Of a stretch of DNA of 64,000 nucleotides, positions 34,357 through 44,829 are shown in pieces. The DNA lies in NCBI GenBank assembly GCA_963457665.1, contig OY735228.1, positions 1,522,173 through 1,586,172 of the forward strand, given 5' to 3'. Position 1 is the stretch's first letter, and the number at the start of each line of letters is the position of its first letter. Under the pieces are notes generated by a model that saw only the letters and a program-made list of their open reading frames with translations, made no database searches and was not told where the DNA came from. The translations under genes and the position numbers were made by a program. The DNA comes from Thysanoteuthis rhombus. Taxonomy: Eukaryota; Mollusca; Cephalopoda; Oegopsida; Thysanoteuthidae.

Positions 34357-34402
34357 CTGTTGCTGGGTTTAGGTTATTCGTATATTCTGATATTTATATC
34401 TA
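34357..34402 (+). repeat. Family F direct repeat, copy 2
   Basis: 'CTGTTGCTGGGTTTAGGTTA' then 'TTCTGATATTTATAT', followed by CTAT units. It flanks A copy 5 together with copy 1. Confidence 0.5.
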
Positions 34403-34554
34403 TCTATCTATCAGGATTGGTTGATATGGACAAGAATTCATGTCCTAGTATTATCAGGCTGAATACTTATATACAATATATATATCCCATTATTTTCATA
34501 AGTTCAATTGCAAGTGGAAGCCACATGAGATTTCCCAACTTTTATTAAAACAAA

Positions 34555-34655
34555 CTGAGATCAAAATTACAAAATGAACAAAAAATAAGCTTATCTCTGA
34601 GAATGCTGCTTTTACAACTAAAAGAACTCAGAATACTGGTGATCATTAAGGAATA
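34555..34655 (+). repeat. Family G repeat, copy 1
   Basis: 'CTGAGAATGCTGCTTTTACA', 'ACTAAAAGAAC' and 'GTGATCATTA' align with 39985-40070. Confidence 0.5.
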
Positions 34656-35289
34656 TATGGTGTCACAAGTAACTTGGGATCATGTAGATAGCTTCCCTTG
34701 GCGATCCTGTTAATCCTCCTACACCTCTTAATAAAGCAAGCCAAACTCACCTCTGAACCCAGCCAGCCTTCTGACTGGCCTGACTGTGAGCAACAAGAAT
34801 TGAATGAAGATTGACCTGAAAACCTCTTGGCCTTCAGCCCAATGCTCCTCCAATCAGTGAAGTGTCACCTCCTCCCCAATGCCCCAGGGCTAATGTATGG
34901 AGTAATGTGTGGACAAAAGAACTGTTTCATCCAGACAAGGTCCTCCTTTCACCCCAGTTAGGCATTTTGCCAGTAACCTTTTGTCAGAGTGGACATATAC
35001 CAATTATTATTATTATTATTATCATCATCATTATTATAATGATAATTATCAGTTGACCGCTGCTATCTCTAGATTAGGGATTTTCTGGGATCATTTTGAA
35101 TTTCTTCCTTTGTTTTTGTTATATATGTCTTTTTTTTTTTAGTTCATTTGTTTGCTTGTTTATTTTGCTCTCAACAGTTCATTCATTCATATCTTGTTGC
35201 TCTAATAATACGGCCAGGCCAGTCGAAGGGCTCTATGGCTTGGGTGTCGGTCAACTATGGAACAATTAAGTGTGAGAGATTTATGTGTA
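34656..35289. other. No gene recognised; short ATT array
   Basis: Contains a TTA/ATC triplet array at 35001-35045. A mixed-composition block at 34740-34860 looks repeat-like but has no partner in the window. Confidence 0.4.
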
Positions 35290-35667
35290 GGGACAATTGA
35301 GCAGAGGACATTTTAATCACACTGATAAAATCAAAAAAACGTGTATAAAAAGGTGGTTGAAAAACTTCTTTTTTTTTTTCATTTCATTTAATTAATCAAT
35401 GATAGACACCACATACTTTTTTGTCGCTCCATTTTAAGGAACTTGTGTCACTGCTAAGTAGAATGGATCACACCTTTGTGATTCGGTCAAATAGATACAT
35501 ATCTCCAACATAGGCATCAAGTTTATGGTTTACATTGCATTCTAGACTTCTTAGTGGCATTAAGTGTTTTTACTCACTAAAAAGCAAAATGAAGCGGATG
35601 ATTTAAGAAAGTAATTTTTAGTAGGCTCTATTGTCACAGTGTTTAATATCCTGCTCAATTGTCACCC
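35290..35667. mobile_element. Non-autonomous element with about 40-bp terminal inverted repeats
   Basis: The left end reads 'GGGACAATTGAGCAGAGGAC' and goes on to 'TTTTAATCACACTG'. The complement of the right end reads 'GGGTGACAATTGAGCAGGAT' then 'ATTAAACACTGTG'. Total length is about 378 bp and there is no coding content. No target-site duplication could be made out, so the superfamily is unknown. Confidence 0.5.
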
Positions 35668-35734
35668 CACGGGCTTGTGCTTTGCATTTTGAAGAGATTG
35701 GTCACCTCATAAGAGTATTAACGGAGGTCGTCAT

Positions 35735-36055
35735 TTGAAGTTTCTCTCCAGGATTCCTACGCAACAAACAGCTGAACTTTTCTGTTTCCAATTTCAAGAA
35801 CTGGTTTTGAATGACTTGCATCAGCTTCTCATATCATTGTCAAGTCAATTTTTGCATAATATACAGATTGCAATTTGCACCACAATAAGCGCATTTCTTC
35901 TATGGAAGCCCAAACGGGACCAAGAAAGAGCACAGGTTATGATATTGAATGCAGAAAAGCAAAAAAGACCAGTTTTGCAATGTTTCCAAGCTGATGCTGT
36001 TACTAGTGCCAGTAAAACTGCAGAAGGTCAAGTGCAACAGTCAAGGGAAATTTGA
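35735..36055 (+). other. Unassigned 106-codon open stretch
   Basis: A plus-strand frame from ATG to stop with balanced composition, including a hydrophobic middle (around IQIAICTTISAFLLW) followed by a charged segment (KPKRDQERAQ). No family is recognised. It starts about 70 bp after the terminal-inverted-repeat element. It could be chance, a transposon fragment or an exon; there is no clear splice evidence. Confidence 0.18.
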
Positions 36056-36059
36056 AATT

Positions 36060-36755
36060 CTGAATTCTGATGAAATCAGATTGAAACTGTAAAGCTAGTC
36101 AACCTCTAACAGATTTTTTTGAAATGAATTTACTCAACCTTTGTTGATCTCATTGTATTGGGCTGAGGCTAAGGACATAGACAGCAAAACCTCATATCAT
36201 CCATTTTAGCACTGTTGGTTTCAACAGATTTCCAAGAATACCCCCCTCCCCCGCTTTTGTCGGGAAACACACAAATGTGATTATTTCTTACATCTGCCAA
36301 TGAAGTTGGACAAAGTATATATATTCACTTAGTTTGTCTTCACAATATCTCCAAAAGTTCTCAACAAATTTCAATAATATTCTGTCTAGTTCTAAAGAAG
36401 AATTGATCTGCATTCTCACTTGGGTTATGCTAATGAAAGTTCAAAATCATCTCTTGTTCCCTCCCCATTAATGGCTCCAATAAACTATTAACTATTAAAT
36501 TATTATTAATAATATTCAATTATTCAAATCCTGAATCAAGGAGAATAACTTTGGATCAGTTATTTCTGTTTCAATTTTAGGTAAATTTCCCCCATTCAAT
36601 TTAGAATAGTTTCTTTTCATTTAAACTCGATCAATGAAGAATTCCACTGTTCGGGAGTGATTTGCAGCAGTTCATGAATTTAAGAGTTAATGTCTTTGCT
36701 CAGTCAGCTAATCAGATGAAGTAGGTTAATTATTCTACCTTTAGGATGCAGCTGC
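36060..36755. other. No gene recognised
   Basis: AT-rich DNA with no repeat blocks recognised. Confidence 0.5.
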
Positions 36756-36759
36756 TCTC

Positions 36760-36993
36760 CTAGTACTTTTTGCTACAACTGCATTGAATGTTGTACATGC
36801 ATTTTAGGGTCATGCTTTCTTCTAGGAGAGCTTTTACTTCGGTAAGGTATCTTTCTAGTGTAGGACTGCTTAGAATACTATCCTGATGTTGTATTTTGTG
36901 GATTTGGTTGACCATGTTTCTGATGTATGGCTGTAACCAGTTCTTCTGTTCTCTTGTCAGCCCATGTGTCTGCTGGTAGTTGTTGCTGGCTGA
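36760..36993 (-). pseudogene. Unassigned protein remnant downstream of the Penelope-like sequence
   Basis: Read on the minus strand this gives 77 open codons of protein-like composition (for example GLTREQKNWLQPYIRNMVNQ, then TLERYLTEVKALLEES) ending in TAG. A further open piece in another frame (PKLPIEANTCQ, about 37018-37075) precedes it after a frameshift. It lies on the same strand and about 0.4 kb downstream of the Penelope-like reverse transcriptase. It does not show the GIY-YIG endonuclease signature expected there. It may belong to another element or to an unusual C-terminal part. Confidence 0.35.
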
Positions 36994-37189
36994 GGTCAGT
37001 TTTATATCAGCTTGTGGGGGGGGTCCTGGCAGGTGTTGGCCTCTATCGGTAGTTTTGGCACGTCAACTTTTATCTTTTTTGTGCTTCAAAATATTTGAGC
37101 AACATGAAGGGATGACAGGGTTCCAAGACTTATGACTATGGAAATATACATATTCCGAGGCTAGCTGCATAAGAATAGCATGCCCATGT

Positions 37190-37210
37190 CAGTAGTTCCC
37201 AACCAAGGGA
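37190..37210 (+). mobile_element. Possible hAT-type terminal sequence
   Basis: CAGTAGTTCCCAACCAAGGG resembles the CAGTGGTTCCCAACC ends common in hAT elements. It lies between the two minus-strand protein remnants, so an insertion may have separated them. No matching right end was found. Confidence 0.3.
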
Positions 37211-37383
37211 ATTCCCCTTGGAGGAAGTGATTGAGGTAGTCCAGATGGAGAATAAAGCTGTTAGTTGAGAAAAGTTGCCAAATCAGACATCTTTTGGCTA
37301 GATCTAGCTGATTTCTCATTTATCTGATTGAAGTCTCACTCAGTTATACATAAAATCATGCCAGGATTGCAGCTAGTTGTCTT

Positions 37384-38026
37384 TTAGAGAGTGTCCTTTG
37401 CATGGATTCTCTCTTGCTGGTATGAATTTAGATTGCTGCTTGTGTTTTGCTTGGTATTATGAACAAATTCCACTTGTTTTTTGGTTGGAAGGATTGTACT
37501 ATACGAGTGGTTAGAATCGGAGTTTGTATAATATCCAGGGAATATAGGTTTTTGACTTTTATGTGGCCTTTCTACGACATCAGGAAGGTTATATCACTTT
37601 TTTTTTTTCTTTTTTTTTTTTTTTCTTGTTTTGTTTTTTCCTCCCCATAGTGAACTGTAGTGAGGTTCTTACATAGTTCATATCGTCCGACAGCCCTTCC
37701 ACATCTTCTTGGTGAGTCTAGAATGTAAAGGTGCTACCTACATATCTTGGCCAGGTGGGTGGCCTTAATAGTGTTTTGTCGTTTTTTTGTTTTTTTTTCT
37801 CAAAGTACTCCATGAAAATGCAATGCTGTTCGTAACTGGGAACAATAGTGATCCCCATTGCTATGCCTTCTTTCTATCGATATATTTCCTAACCCAGTGG
37901 AAAGTATATTGTTTGCATGCAAAATATATTCCATTAGGTTGTTGCTGTGAATTAGATTTATTTGTTTTAGTTCTAATCGTGGCTCTTTCTTCTCCTATCC
38001 AGGTGCCTGTTGTCCCGTTCCAGATG
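37384..38026 (-). pseudogene. Penelope-like element reverse transcriptase, degenerate
   Basis: Minus-strand translation, joined only by position, shows a run of Penelope-like reverse-transcriptase landmarks in the right order. These are a leucine-rich stretch (LMEYILHANN, near 37940); the block before the GxAMG motif (EIYR, stop, KEGIAMG, near 37853-37881); IFMEYFE (near 37800); PPTWPRYVGSTF at about 37721-37765, where the active-site YVDD has become YVGS; SLQFTMG (near 37640); and KPIFPGYYTN (near 37540). In-frame stops occur at about 37718, 37868 and 37883, with frameshifts between blocks and an A-rich insertion (poly-T on plus) at 37593-37624. The catalytic aspartates are lost, so it is dead. 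In intact relatives a GIY-YIG endonuclease follows the RT; none was found. Confidence 0.7.
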
Positions 38027-38298
38027 TTGTAACCTGTGATTCTTCAAACTGTGACCCTTAAGCCAGTATGTCAAAATCGCGGCCCTGCTTACAATGCAGT
38101 CAGATCACCCTGGGATGAGTGCCCAAGGTGGAGTATTTCCTTACGGCAAGCACGCAAGCCTGCTGACATCCCCATAAAGAAGATCTGCAGGTAGGGAGAA
38201 AAAGGGTTTTGGAGAGTGGAAGGATTTTTATCTCTTTGAACTGGTTTACTCGTAAAATGTTGTAGTGTTTAATCACCATGGTACTGGTAAACCAATAA

Positions 38299-38416
38299 GT
38301 ATCTTCATCTTGGTTGTTATAGTCACAACGTTAGGGCTGTTGTCTCCACGTGTCCATCGCAGTCGGTTTTGATAGCGACAAACACGGTGCAACTGTAACA
38401 ACTAAGATGAGGAGAC
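38299..38416. mobile_element. Family D fold-back element, copy 1
   Basis: The left arm is 'ATCTTCATCTTGGTTGTTAT' and the complement of the right arm is 'GTCTCCTCATCTTAGTTGTT'. The whole is about 118 bp. The right flank, up to a 'CCTGCAAGTTTTTAATTTGT' block at about 38620, is also shared with the copy at 60656, so the full repeat is longer than the hairpin. It lies just upstream (minus-strand sense) of the Penelope remnant. Confidence 0.65.
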
Positions 38417-38639
38417 TAGTCTGAGTGAATCTGTATACAATGAGTTATTTCTATGTTCTGAAGAGTTCATCACTTAAAGTCAAATATATTCTGTGAATGA
38501 GTTCTTTGTCTTTTGAAAGTGAATGACAGAAGTACAAAACTGTTTTGAGATACTCAACATGGAGATTTCTTGTAGCATCCATTTCTGTGTTATAAATGCG
38601 AATGATAGGCCTGCAAGTTTTTAATTTGTTGGTTTATAT

Positions 38640-39980
38640 TTATCCAAGACTATTTTGGAGTTTGTGATGGAAGGCAACTGGGTTTTGGACCGTAACATTT
38701 CTATCTATATTAATGCCCACTCAGCCAGAAAACATGCTTTGTACAAGATTAATCTAAGCTTGGTAAATACAGTAAACTCTCATTCTAAAAGCACTGTTCA
38801 ATGGCACTTGTTCCAACCACACGTCTCTTCTTTTTTTTTTTTTTTTTCTATCTGTTTGATGGTTATAGTTTGTATTAAACAACAGAAATTGGAAGGAAGG
38901 AAGGAAGAGGTGTGACATCATTTGAAAAAATCTATTCCTATCAATTTTTTCATTCCAGCTGCTAATGATCTCGTAATAAAATGTCTGAGTTCCATATTTT
39001 TTGATTTACAAAAGCAAAAAAAAAAAAATGCCCCAAAATGGCCATTTACATCTTTTATTGAAAATGGTCCTTGTAGAATATTTCCATACCGCAATATTTT
39101 ACAAGCATGAGATTCAATCGATTCCAAGTAAGACTACCTGCTCTTCCTCCTCCTACTACTATGGGTACCGTGTTTTTTGATCCATTAAAATGGCACCCCT
39201 GAAGTCTGCCTTAATCGCAGAAGTCTACTCTGATAACAGAGGAGAGGTTATGTACGGAGAAATCACTTCTCGAAATAGAAAGTTGATCTTGAATGATTGA
39301 TAAAAGTTGAAGAATTCTCTCCTCCTCTTTCGAAACAGTTCTAAACATCTAAATTGCTTTTTTTTTTTTTTTTTTTTATTGAGATTTGTTTAAGCCTTTT
39401 GGTGAAAAGACATGATGACTGCGGCCAAAAGATATGTTTTTCTTTCTCTCCCCGACCCCCAAAGTCAGTTTGAAAATATTAGGCTAATTTATTTAGTTTA
39501 ATGGCCTAATGAGAACCTTGACTTTGTAGTTCTCTACTTATGTAGTAGCCAGAAAGTACTTGATGGTGTGCCTACCACTCCCTCCCCCACCCCACCCCGC
39601 TCTTTGATTAGTCAACAGCTGATGACTCACAACAAAAGCATTTCAAATGTACAATACCTCCTCTGCACCAAAAAGTTCTTAACTACTCCATATTTTCTTG
39701 TTTTCAATATTATAATTACTCATCGTTTAGACTCTAATGAAGAAGTTTCTTCACTGCAATTCTAGCCGTAGCTATAATCAATCTCTTATATTTGCGTCTT
39801 TTTTTCTTTTTCTTTTTTCTTTTTTTGTTATAAAACATCAATAAAAACTAAATTAAAAAAATTATGTATTGGAACTCTAACAATATCTTTACGGTTTTGA
39901 AACAAGAACCAAAAGTTTAATGAGGCGTCCACTGTAAAGTTTAAACCCCATCATTGCCAGATCTTATCATCAGATTACAA
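38640..39980. other. No gene recognised; poly-T tracts
   Basis: T runs at 38829, 39358 and 39800, GGAA units near 38893 and CCCCACC-type DNA at 39583. Open stretches here are short and unremarkable. Confidence 0.5.
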
Positions 39981-39984
39981 TAAA

Positions 39985-40070
39985 CAAGAAGTAGGCATTC
40001 CTTTGAGAATGCTGCTTTTTCAACTATAAGAACAACACCAAATATTGTGATTATTGGTAACTAAAACAAA
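39985..40070 (+). repeat. Family G repeat, copy 2
   Basis: 'TTTGAGAATGCTGCTTTTTC', 'AACTATAAGAAC' and 'GTGATTATTGG' match 34555-34655. Confidence 0.5.
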
Positions 40071-40074
40071 AAAT

Positions 40075-42170
40075 GTAAATAGAACAAAAAATAATCTTCT
40101 AGTGAGGTAGGCAGTTTGAGGAATTGTGAAAGAGAGAAGGGTGGTTCTGACACACAGAGAAGGAAAGTGGGATCGGGATTTTGTGGTCAATTTCGAAGGG
40201 AGAGGGGTGAGTTCAGGGAGCTAGATCTAGCTTCAAAATAGCCAAATTGGTGTTAACAGTATTGTTCAATCATATACCTTGTTTAAAAATATACTGACGC
40301 CTGTGTAAATGCCATTATTACCAGATCACGTTACCCTGAGTGGAAAATGTTGCTAGGTAAGAAGCATCTTATCAGTGGTCACCTTTCTACCGAGTTCAGT
40401 CGTAAATCTAATTTGAAACAGCTGAGTAATAATATGGAAACAGAAGGACTGGTTGATGGACTGAGTCTCTTATAGAGATGCAAGGATGCCTCTAAAAATC
40501 GACTGGAAAGGTCTGAAGTTCTATTTTAGACTCTGGTCTTTGTATGAAGGAGAGCACATTGGAAAACTAGACCCTTTCTTGAGCAATCTACACAGTATTA
40601 TCAAAAAATAATATGAAAACTAGCTGAAAATCAGCTCTATGGGTGGATTTTTTCCGTTATTTCCTGTGGAAGGCCTAGACAGGGCTTCTGGCCCCAATAA
40701 GAAATCAAAACTTTTTATAAGATGTACAGAATCAGTTTTCTAATATATAGATAGTTCGAAATCAGGAAATATGGATTGGTACAACCCCTTTTTCAGTAAT
40801 TCAAAAAAAAAACATGCTCAGTTGTCCTATTAATAACCACCATTTGATGGCTATAGCTCTAGCTGTCCTTGGGCTATGTGACCACATATACACTGTCAGA
40901 TATTAAGTTTGAAATAGTATTTCTTCTTGCTTTATGGTTGGTGGGGTTGTTTTATGTAGGTGTACTCTGAATTACTCTACTAGTCCAAATTTGAATTTGC
41001 AAATGACTCATGTGGAAGTCACTATGTTGAAAGGTCAACTGTGGTAGTCATATCACATGAACTGCATAGATAAGTCATGTATGCCCCATCAAGTCCTCTA
41101 TGGCTCAGGGCTACAGGAACAGTGCCCTAAAAACACTACAAGAACTGCATCAGGACAAGCCTAAAACACCCTGGCATTGCTGTTGCTAAAGACTCGTGCT
41201 AAGAATAGAGTTGAATAATATAGCATGACGCACATGGTCTGTCTATTTTTATTTATCAATTTTTTAATTTTTTTTTCAAGACGAGTGGATGACCAGTGCT
41301 AGAAAATGCTTAGAGAGCTCATCAGTTCTCATTGCAGTCTTGTGTCCCCAGCCCCCAAATGTGTGCCCCAAGAATTAGACTTACTGCCCTTTTTTTTTTT
41401 TGGTCCGCCGGTGACGGCACAGCCACAGATATCATTGGAAAGCTGAACAACCAACTAAAAGTATATATGGTCCCCCGTTTAACAAATTAGTGGATTTTGA
41501 AAGTCATAAACCACTTGATACCGCTCCTGTTTGACAGTGGAACCATTCTCTGGTGAAAATATAATCTTTTTGAAATTATTATGTCAGAAAAAAAACTTGT
41601 AATTAGTGTATATTTCCCTCAATATTACCATTTGAATTTTCTTACATGAATTTAAGAGTTGAATTTGAGGTTCTTCACAAAAAAGTTTTTTCTCAGGAAT
41701 CTTTCTCATCTGAGTTCGTTTAGAAACCAAGAAGACAAGGACTTTCAACAGGAATTGTATCAATAATTAGTTTTCTCAATTACTCTCCACATGACTTTGT
41801 ACAATAAATTAAGCTTTTATTATGGGTTGTGTTTATTCATTTCATAGCGTCTTAATTTGATCAACAAAGGTTATCCATGTCTGAAAGTCTCAGTGTTTCC
41901 ATGTGGAATTACTGATAGTTTTGGCCTGTGTCAACATTCCTTGTCTTGTCTGTGCAAAATCTTTGTCTCTACACTTCTTGTCTCGGTTATTGACTAATTG
42001 TCTACTTTACAGGCATGGTGGATATGTAACAGCTTTTAAATTAGAAACATTTTCAAGTACCTTGCTGTGTTCCAGACTTTTTATACGTCTGGTATAATCT
42101 ATATTTTGATGATAAAACCATTAACTAGAACAGTCAACATGAGTTTCCTTGGTTTAACTCTTTTTGTCCA
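40075..42170. other. No gene recognised
   Basis: Mixed DNA with several passages that look like diverged repeats (for example 40990-41180) but have no clear partner in the window. Small open stretches at 41903-42261 overlap A copy 6. Confidence 0.45.
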
Positions 42171-42174
42171 GAAG

Positions 42175-42425
42175 AAACTAGGGGATTCCAATTTACAATG
42201 TAATTTTATGTTAAATTGTTCCCTTAGTTTTTGTTCAGCTGCATTTACACTTGTTTTCTAAATTCTGATTTTTTAGTGATCCAACAGAACACAAGGCAAA
42301 TAATTTATTTATTGATCACCACTTTTTCTAACTTTTTTTTGATCATCCTCAATGTGACATGCTGCCAAAAGATGTTGGTCACATGACCGTTTTTACTAAG
42401 TGACTATTTTAGTATAATATTATTT
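42175..42425 (+). repeat. Repeat family A, copy 6
   Basis: 'CAATTTACAATGTAATTTTA', 'AAATTCTGATTTTTTAGTGA', 'TTATTTATTGATCACCACTT' and 'GATGTTGGTCACATGACCGT' lead to 'TAAGTGACTATTTTAG'. This copy retains the full 3' end. Confidence 0.75.
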
Positions 42426-42922
42426 CAAACACTTGTGAATTTCATGAAATGAAAATAACACTAACCTTAACCCTAATTCACAGCCTGTGTACATGTTATT
42501 TTCTCCTGAAAAAATGAATTGAAACCCACATGTGCATTAGTGTGTTGACCATTTTGGGACTCCTTGGACATTTTGATCTAGGCATTAGACACCTCAATTT
42601 AATTGATTTATTTTTGAAGGGTTAACATGGCTTTTGGGGAAAGATAAATTCTTTTTATTTTTCAACTCTTAAATTCATACAAATGAAATAGGATATCAAT
42701 TTCAAAGGAAATAATTTCTGATAAAGATCATTTCTCTTTGACCATTTGGTTAATCTTTTCACAGAATTGTTCAACTATTTTTTTATGCTATTCAATGGAG
42801 ACTTCTACTCTCGACTACAAGCGACTTATGAATTGAAGAGTTGATACACATCAAAATATCTGAATTTTCTTGAAAGAAATTCTACTATTTGCCAAGTACA
42901 TCAAGGATCTGGAATGTCATAG

Positions 42923-43262
42923 CTGTGGTTTCAGAACCGGAGTTTGTGGACCCCTTTGGGGGCCCGACAAATCAACACAGCAGTCTCTCTACTAAACCTG
43001 ACTGTGCATGTCTTGTGAGTAAGAAACATCGTCAATTGCTGAGGAAACCGTAATAAAACTCCACAGATCTGTACCATGTTTTAGGATTCAAGTAAATATA
43101 AATCTATTTACAATAAATATGATTTTTAAAAAGTCAAAAATTGTCTATTATTGTAGCTTATTGATAAGAGTCTAATATCTAAATGCTAAAAATAGGGGTT
43201 TCACCAGAATATTCCCTCTTTATAGAAGGGATCTTTCAGTATTCCAATTTTCAAAACCACTG
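42923..43262. mobile_element. hAT-like miniature element
   Basis: The left end reads 'CTGTGGTTTCAGAACCGGAG'. The complement of the right end reads 'CAGTGGTTTTGAAAATTGGA'. These match the CAGTGGTTyT-type ends of hAT elements. About 340 bp, with no coding content. The flanking 8-mers do not match, so the insertion is old or the borders are off. Confidence 0.5.
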
Positions 43263-43759
43263 CACTATGCGGTAGGTAAAAGTTATCATAGATATGCTAC
43301 CATATATGTTTTGCCAGTCCAATACCCGATTCCATTATTCATTCCACTTGAGTAACTGACATTCAATACTAAAGCATTCAAAAAGAAAGAAATCATCTCG
43401 ATATGTAAAGCCGGTTTATTTTTAGTCTCTTCTTCTCTTTGAATGTAAGCCTAATGAACAAAGAAGCCTTGTTACTACAGGCGTTCCCTGGTATAATGCT
43501 GATGTTGGGGTCCAAGAAAGCCAACCACATTACAACAGAGTCACAGTATATGATATAATGATATAATTAGATATGAATTGAATTAATGAATCTAAATATT
43601 AAGTTAATTGATATTTTTTTGATTTTAACCCATCCATAATTTGTTCTGCCAAGTCAAAGTGATCTACAGTTTCTGGTGACATGAAACAAAAGTTTTCCCC
43701 CTCTATTTAGATTTTCAACTGAATTAACTGACAACATAAATAGCTATACTTTTCATACA

Positions 43760-43796
<37 letters not shown>

Positions 43797-44150
43797 AGTC
43801 TCCCATCGTTTTTTATTTTGTTTTTTAAAATCTTTCCGTCTGGTTTGTCAGTTTCTACTGAACTAAGTGTTTTGATATAAATATCTCTGTTTACTTCCTC
43901 CCCTTTGTATTCAATCAGACTGAAACATTTTCATGATTTTCCTTTTTTTTTATCACAAGATTGCAGAGCTCAGTGTTGGTCGTTTGAATTGTGACGATTC
44001 CATTAGATTTTATGTATCTGTTTCGTTTTACTTTTCTGATACAAGTCAACAAAATTAGGGACCTAGGCTTTTGTCTTGATGTTTTTAGTTGCTTTTTATC
44101 ACAACTTTTCTCAGGCCCTTAATCTATGGCAGTGAGTAAACATTGTTGAT
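43263..44150. other. No gene recognised; T run
   Basis: A poly-T of about 27 at 43767-43792 is the main feature. Confidence 0.5.
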
Positions 44151-44159
44151 CAGGAAAGA

Positions 44160-44255
44160 AAGGATAGCTCTTGGTGAGACTTGAAATCATGTCTCTTTTA
44201 CCTCAGGGAAGCCTGGTTAACTGTTCCAGCTGTTCATACTGATTGAGCCACGAAA
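44160..44255 (-). repeat. Possible tRNA-derived SINE head
   Basis: The minus strand shows CGTGGCTCAATC (A-box-like) and about 55 bp on GATTTCAAGTCTC (B-box-like, consensus GGTTCRANTCC). Spacing is longer than in a functional tRNA gene. There is no cloverleaf I can draw, so it is not called a tRNA. Confidence 0.3.
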
Positions 44256-44312
44256 AGTGTATAGCTTGACAGAATACCAAACCTAACCAACCTTTCATTC
44301 TAACTCATTTTC

Positions 44313-44317
44313 TTAAC

Positions 44318-44355
<38 letters not shown>

Positions 44356-44370
44356 TTTGACTAGCATTTA

Positions 44371-44402
<32 letters not shown>
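44313..44402. repeat. (ATT)n array followed by poly-T
   Basis: About 12 ATT/TTA triplets (44320-44352) and a T run of about 29 (44374-44402). Confidence 0.9.
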
Positions 44403-44413
<11 letters not shown>

Positions 44414-44526
44414 TCAATGTTTGACAATGTTTTATCTAAATCGTTATTACCTTTGGACAACTGTAGGAGCGCCTTTACTTACAAACAAGATAGGTCCTTT
44501 GGGTTTGTTTGTAATATATCATGTGA

Positions 44527-44527
44527 G

Positions 44528-44589
<62 letters not shown>

Positions 44590-44590
44590 G
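44527..44590. repeat. (TA)n microsatellite with CA interruptions
   Basis: TA alternation broken twice by TACATA. Confidence 0.95.
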
Positions 44591-44639
44591 TATTGTGTCA
44601 TCCACAGGCAGCTGTTTCGTTGCATTACAACTCTTCAGT

Positions 44640-44722
44640 GTGGCTATAGACTATCAATTATCCCATGGTAGGATTGAAACCTTCGCTTGGTATCCTACAT
44701 CTGCGCTACGGAACTGGACGGT
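44640..44722 (-). repeat. Family H: possible tRNA-derived SINE, copy 1
   Basis: The minus strand reads CGTAGCGCAGATGTAGGAT (A-box-like) then GGTTTCAATCCTACCATGGG (B-box-like plus acceptor-like 3' end). The latter block recurs at 53960 as GTGATCAAATCCTACCATGG. Only about 11 bp separate the two boxes, too few for an intact tRNA, so this is a deleted or rearranged head. Confidence 0.35.
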
Positions 44723-44805
44723 CAGTAAGGTTGAATATAAGCGATATATTTATTTAGCATATATATACCCTATCCACCAAAGTGCTCTATTCATATGGAA
44801 GAGCA

Positions 44806-44829
44806 TTGTGTGTGTGTGTGTGTGTGTGT
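44806..44829. repeat. (GT)n microsatellite
   Basis: About 12 GT units. Confidence 0.9.

Noticed and set aside
42464-42476. AACCTTAACCCTAA as telomere-like repeat
   Set aside because: Less than two units, so chance in AT-rich DNA.
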